A stretch of 64,000 nucleotides of DNA, taken from Acorus gramineus. Its lineage: Eukaryota > Streptophyta > Magnoliopsida > Acorales > Acoraceae. Position numbers and translations under genes: made by a program. The notes beneath the pieces were generated by a model, which was given only the letters and a program-made list of their open reading frames with translations, had not been told where the DNA came from and did no database searches. Of the stretch, positions 59,205 to 64,000 are shown piece after piece. Location: positions 15,744,895 to 15,808,894 of the forward strand of contig CM060853.1 of assembly GCA_030737835.1 (NCBI GenBank). The letters run 5' to 3'. The stretch's first letter is position 1. The number at the start of each line of letters is the position of its first letter.

Positions 59205-62200
59205 TACACCGAGAGTTTGCTCAACAAGAAATCATGCCGCTGAAGTGTATGAGACTTTGTGAAAAAGTCTGATAACTGAAGAGAAGAAGAAATATATGGG
59301 AGTGATATAGTGCCCGCAATAAAATGATGACGGACAAGTGACAATCGATCTCGATGTGCTTCGTACGTTCATGAAATACTGGATTGCTAGCAATCTGAAT
59401 GGCGCTCTTGTTGTCACAAATAGGGAGTAGACGCAGATAGAATGATGCCCATGTCAGAAATGAGGCGTCGAAGCCAAACAACCTCAGCAGTAGCAGATGC
59501 CATAGCACGATATTCGGCCTCAGCACTCGAACGAGAAACAATGTCTTGTTTCTTGGCCTTCCAAGATATAAGAGAGTCCCCAAGAAAACCACATATACCA
59601 GTTGTGGATTTTCGATCTGTGACATCTCCTGCCCAATCAGCATCAGTATAAGCGCGAAGTTCAAGAGTAGAAGAAGACGGTAACAGCAGAGCACGAGATA
59701 TAGTGCCACGTAGATAGCGTATAATCCGAAGAACTGCGCATAATGAACAGTACGAGGGGCAGCGACAAACTGACTGACAATATGCACAGCATAGGCAATG
59801 TCAGGACGAGTGACAGTGAGATAGACGAGGCTTCCAACAAGCTGTCTATAACGAGTAACATCAGAGAGTGGTTCTCCATCGTCAGGCCGGAGCTTAGCAT
59901 GAAGCTCAATAGGAGTGGGAGAAATGCGATCATCAGTTAGACAGGCACGGTCGATCAAGTCAGCAGTATACTTGCGTGTGAGAGAAGATAACCACGCGGA
60001 GCAGAAGCAACTTCCAAGCCTAGAAAATAGCGAAGTTTGCCAAGATCTTTCATCTCAAATTGACGCTGAAGATGTTGCTTGACCGACTGTATATGAGACG
60101 AATCATCGCCGGTGATGATCATGTCATCAACATAAAGCAGCAGGATAGTACGATGAGGACCAGAGGTGTGAACAAATAAAGCTGGATCAGAGGAACTCGA
60201 AGCAAACCCAGCAGCACAGATAGCATCAGTGAATCGAGCGAACCAAGCACGAGGAGCCTGCTTGAGACCATAGAGAGCGCGGTGAAGATGGCATACATGA
60301 CCAGATGAATGAGGAAGACCCGGAGGAGGAGTCATATAAACCTCCTCTGATAAATCACCATGAAGAAAAGCGTTCTTGACATCAAGCTGATAAATGGGCC
60401 ATTGACGAACAGAAGCAACAGAAATCAAAGTACGAACAGTTGTCATCTTTGCTACAGGAGCAAATGTCTCATCATAATCAATACCATGCTGCTGAGTGAA
60501 ACCACGGGCAACCAAACGAGCCTTGTGACGCTCAATCGAACCATCAGAGTTGGTCTTGATCTTATAAACCCACTTACAGCTGATAGGAGTCTTCCCTGGA
60601 GGAAGTGGTACAATTTTCCACGTATGAGTGCGTTGTAATGCACTAAGCTCCTCTGCCATAGCACCTTCCCATTCTGGAATGCCGACAGCCTCACGATATG
60701 ATTGGGGCTCCCAGTGAGTGGAAACAGCTGAAAGAAAACACTGAAAACTAGGAGAAAAAGAATCAGAGGCAACCAAGCTGAGTCGTTGAGGAGGTCGACG
60801 AGCGCGAGGCGGATTGCGACGAGGAGCAACTGGTGCGGAAGCAGAATCGTCTTCTGGCGAAGCAGCATCAGGAACAGGTGTAGGAGTAGGCAGAACCGTC
60901 CCACGTGAATCATCCGAAGACGGCAAGGGTGAAGATGGGACTGACGAGGAAGAGTGGACAGGTACAGACGGAGTAGATGACTGAGGAGCAAAGATGAGGA
61001 TGAGAAATCAGGAATGGAAAAGTCCAAAAATGTGACTTCCTCAACCGTGGATGGGGGAAGAGGAACAGGAGGCGAGCGAAGAGCGTAGTATGGATGACTC
61101 TCAAAGAATGTGACATGACAAGATGTCCGAAGACGACGAGCAACAGGATCATAGCATCGATATCCTTTGATCTCATTACTATACCCAAGAAAAACACACA
61201 TAGTGGAACGAGGAGACAATTTGGTACGCTCAAGAGGAGGAAGTAGGACAAAACACGTGCATCCAAAAACACGAAGACGAGAATAATCAGGAGGACTATG
61301 ATAAAGACGCTGAAAGGGGGAGATGCCAGCAGTGATAGACGAAGGAGTGCGATTGATGAGATACACGCTTGTAAGAACAGCCTCACCCCAAAACTGAACA
61401 GGAACAGAAGCAGAGAGGAGTAAGGACCGGGTCGTTTCGAGGATATGACGGTGTTTGCGCTCAGCAACCCCGTTCTGCTGATGAGCATAAGGAGTGGAAA
61501 GCTGCGGTAGAGTGCCTTGGGAGGATAAAAAATCACGAAAAGCACGAGAACAATATTCCCCCCACAATCAGAGCGAAACACCTTGATGCGTTTGGACAAC
61601 TGAGTTTCAACCATTGTAGCAAAAGATTTATAGATGGATAACAATTCAGAATGACTATGCATCAAATATATCCAGGTAAAGCGAGAAAAATCATCAATAA
61701 AAATAACATAATAACGGTTACCCCCTTTAGAAGGAATAGGGGAGGGACCCCAAACATCAGAGTGAACTAGATCAAAAGGAGAAGCAGAAATGTGTTTACT
61801 AGTAGGAAATGGAAGAGCCAAGTGTTTTGCCAACTTGCAGCCCACACATGGTTGAAGCTCAGTTTTTGAAAAGGAACCTAAAACACCGGTACTTATTAGA
61901 TAACGAAGTCTTGGAGGAGAGAGATGGCCAAGACGGCGGTGCCATACATCAAAGGAGGAAGGAGAAGAAGAAATCAAGCGAGCAGAAGCTGCGAAAGACG
62001 AAGGAATATGAAGATGATCCATGTAGTAGAGTCCACCGCGTCTAGAGCCTGTCCCAATCTGCTTCCCCGTACGACGATCCTGTACAGAACAAGTAGAAGA
62101 ATCAAAAGTAATGAGACAATCATGATCCGCAATTTTACCAACAGAAAGCAAATTTAGTGATAGACCAGGAACATGAAAAACATCAGGAAGTTGAAATCGA

Positions 62201-63504
62201 TGAGAAGGATCAGCAAGAGAACCAGAACTCGACACAGACAGAGGAGTCCCATCTGCCGTACGAATAACAGGGGTGGGAAACATGCGAGTAGGACAACGAA
62301 TAAAGGATGCCTGAGAAGTCATATGATGGGAAGCCCCAGAGTCAAGAATCCATGAGGAGGTGAGGTTACCTGTCGCCGCAGTAGAAGCAGAAAAGGGAGC
62401 AGATGAGTCACTACCAGTCACTGATCGAAGCATATCTTGAAGTTGTTGTTGTTGAAGGTGGAGCTGCGCAAGACTCTCAGTGATCTGAGAGGAAGAATAT
62501 GCCGGCGGATCAGTAAGAAACTCAGATGCAACGGCAGCTGCAGGTCGAGGCTGATAGCGACGTGGAGGAACTGTAGGAGGTGCCCGAGGTGCTTGCGCAC
62601 GAGGCGCTAGTGCACGTGATGCTGCAGGGTCTAGCGGACGAGGTGCTGGAGGAAGCGCTCCAGGAGCTGAAGTGCGAGGTACATAAACCAGAGGAGCACC
62701 ATCACGAGCACGCTTACGACATTCAGATTGCACGTGTCCAAATTTATGACAATAATGGCAAGTGACCCGAGTGTAGCGATTGTCTTGACGATGCGCAACA
62801 TTGACAGAACTGTGATCAACGATGGGCGGAGTGACAACAGTGCGAAGACGCGTCTCCTCAGCAACTAACTCAAAAAGAACCGTATCAAGAGACGGTTTGG
62901 GAGAACGATGAAGAATCTGTGCACGAATAGCCTCGAACTCAGGACGAAGACGCATCAAGAATTGGTACAATCGTTGACGATTACGGTACTCACGATAGCG
63001 TGTCAGAAAAATACCCTCCATCTGAGGATCCATAGGTGCGAGTTGATCCCAGTAATCAGATAAAAGAGAATAAAAATCACGAATAGACAGCTCCCCTTGA
63101 TAAGAAGTAGAAATGGCCTGATGTAGATAGAATTCCTGAGCACCATCGGTCTGCGTATAGAAATTCTTCAGAAAGTCCCAATATTCCTTGGCTGTAATAA
63201 ACGGCTTCAAATGTTTACGGATATTTGGAATAACCGAAGAAGCAATATAAGCTTTCACCCGAGAATCGGCCTCCTTCCATGTCAACAAAGCCTTAGTATA
63301 TGCCTCAGCTCTGGCCTTGATGGTTGTCTCATCAGAACCCGGTGGAGATAGTTCAAGTACAGGAGCTAGATTAGTGCCAGTAACATGACCCAATAGGCGA
63401 CGATAATCAAGCTGAAGTTCAAGACTAATAGACCAGACATCATAATTGTTACCATCAAACTTAACATCGATGATCTGAGTGTTATCCGTAGCCATAATAG
63501 GCAA
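59205..63504 (-). pseudogene. Ty1/copia gag-pol, frameshifted
   Basis: Order on the - strand is gag, zinc knuckle, protease, integrase, reverse transcriptase, RNase H, the copia order. The first frame starts at 63504 (a second ATG at 63495 is also possible). It has a UBN2-type gag at residues 20-220, a CCHC knuckle at C249-C262 (CHYCHKFGHVQSEC), an Ala/Pro-rich linker and the protease WILDSGASHHM near 385-395. Then come a pre-integrase WHRRLGH motif and an integrase core with HSDVWGP and FRSDCGG. A one-base loss in a C-run at 61558-61563 shifts the frame inside the integrase. Further breaks lie near 60990, 59985, 59738 and between there and 59430. The reverse transcriptase still shows YVDDMIITGD (about 60100) and the RNase H end CDNKSAIQIASNP (about 59400). 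It cannot make a working polyprotein. Confidence 0.9.
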
Positions 63505-64000
63505 AAAGAGAATAACAGAGAAAAATATATGCCTCGGATGATGAAAATATAGTCACAGATGCGTGCAGAACGAAAAATGGAGCAAAATGAGTACCAATAT
63601 GACTATATTTGGAGTCCGAATGAACCCGTAGCGGCCAAATAAAGAAAATACCGAAAAAGGCGATGACGAGGCGGTAAACGGGTCGCGGATCCGGGTCGGG
63701 TCGCGGATCCGGGTCGGGTCGGGCGCTGAAACCGGGTCGGGTCGGGCGCTGGAGCCGGGTCGAGTCGGGCGCTGGAGCCGGGTCGGGTCGGGCGCTGGAG
63801 CCGGGTCGGGCGCTGGAGCTGGAGCTGGGCCGGACGCGCGCGGGCGAGATGCGCGGGATCTCGGGACGAATTCCCGGGAGATCCGGGACCGAATCCGGGA
63901 CAGAATCCCAGGAAATCCGGGCTAATCAAGGCGGATCCGCGCTGATCACGCGATTCCGAGACGATGCACAGACGGTGCGGGCACGGCGCGGACGGTGCGC
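63505..64000 (-). repeat. GC-rich leader of the copia element with a 23 bp minisatellite
   Basis: Upstream of gag on the - strand is a very GC-rich zone. Between about 63690 and 63830 a unit of about 23 bp (gggcgctggagccgggtcgg) is repeated five to six times with small variations (63721, 63743, 63767, 63790, 63808). No 5' LTR or clear primer-binding site is visible before the window ends, so the element continues beyond 64000. Confidence 0.6.

Noticed and set aside
59442..59940. Plus-strand frames opposite the copia RNase H region
   Set aside because: These are shadows of the minus-strand polyprotein.
61809..62765. Plus-strand frames opposite gag and protease
   Set aside because: They are antisense to a recognisable copia polyprotein with a CCHC knuckle and DSGA protease motif.
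1..64000. tRNA, rRNA, snRNA or CRISPR features
   Set aside because: I read for conserved tRNA boxes, long rRNA-like stretches and regularly spaced repeats, and saw none that would hold up. A covariance-model scan would be needed to exclude small RNA genes.

Overview
The window is nuclear DNA from a flowering plant. It has AT-rich spacers, spliceosomal introns, plant-type LTR, LINE, CACTA and hAT elements, and plant BAHD acyltransferase genes. Nothing in the sequence fixes the species. The strong GC bias of the third BAHD gene is of the kind often seen in monocots and some basal lineages, but that is only a hint.

The host genes form a BAHD acyltransferase cluster, all on the + strand: a pseudogene (11784-13750), an intact two-exon gene (24391-26367, 436 aa) and a diverged, GC-rich two-exon gene (40156-43971, 460 aa). 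All three have a phase-0 intron at the same place, after codon 218-223. Both intact genes carry HxxxD and DFGWG and resemble the clade that acylates (often malonylates) flavonoid and phenolic glucosides. The segment 560-3100 looks like an inverted ghost copy of the first locus: it keeps promoter sequence and downstream flank, but the gene is gone.

The rest is mostly mobile DNA. From left to right: LINE scraps and MITEs (4.8-8.2 kb); a probable LTR with a hAT MITE nested in it (8.3-10.6 kb); a decayed LINE with its poly-A tail (13.85-17.3 kb); a CACTA-like non-coding element (18.5-21.2 kb); a family of 1.3-2 kb elements built from repeated ATGTAAC-like motifs (21.5, 26.5, 32.7, 36.6 and 55.0 kb); a 1.2 kb near-perfect palindrome (29.3-30.5 kb); three further hAT-type elements with recognisable ends and target duplications (30.6, 31.5 and 54.0 kb); a 3 x 152 bp tandem array (35.7 kb); and a 5'-truncated LINE just upstream of the third BAHD gene (38.5-39.7 kb).

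The standout is a 6.66 kb CACTA transposon (44662-51320) with matching CACTA ends and a TGG target duplication. It holds only the N-terminal domain of its transposase. It also carries intron-containing fragments of at least two host genes, HOP2 (meiotic strand exchange) and a mitochondrial carrier, plus two exons of an unidentified lysine/arginine-rich protein. The right edge holds a frameshifted Ty1/copia element on the - strand (59055 to beyond 64000) with a very short 124 bp LTR.
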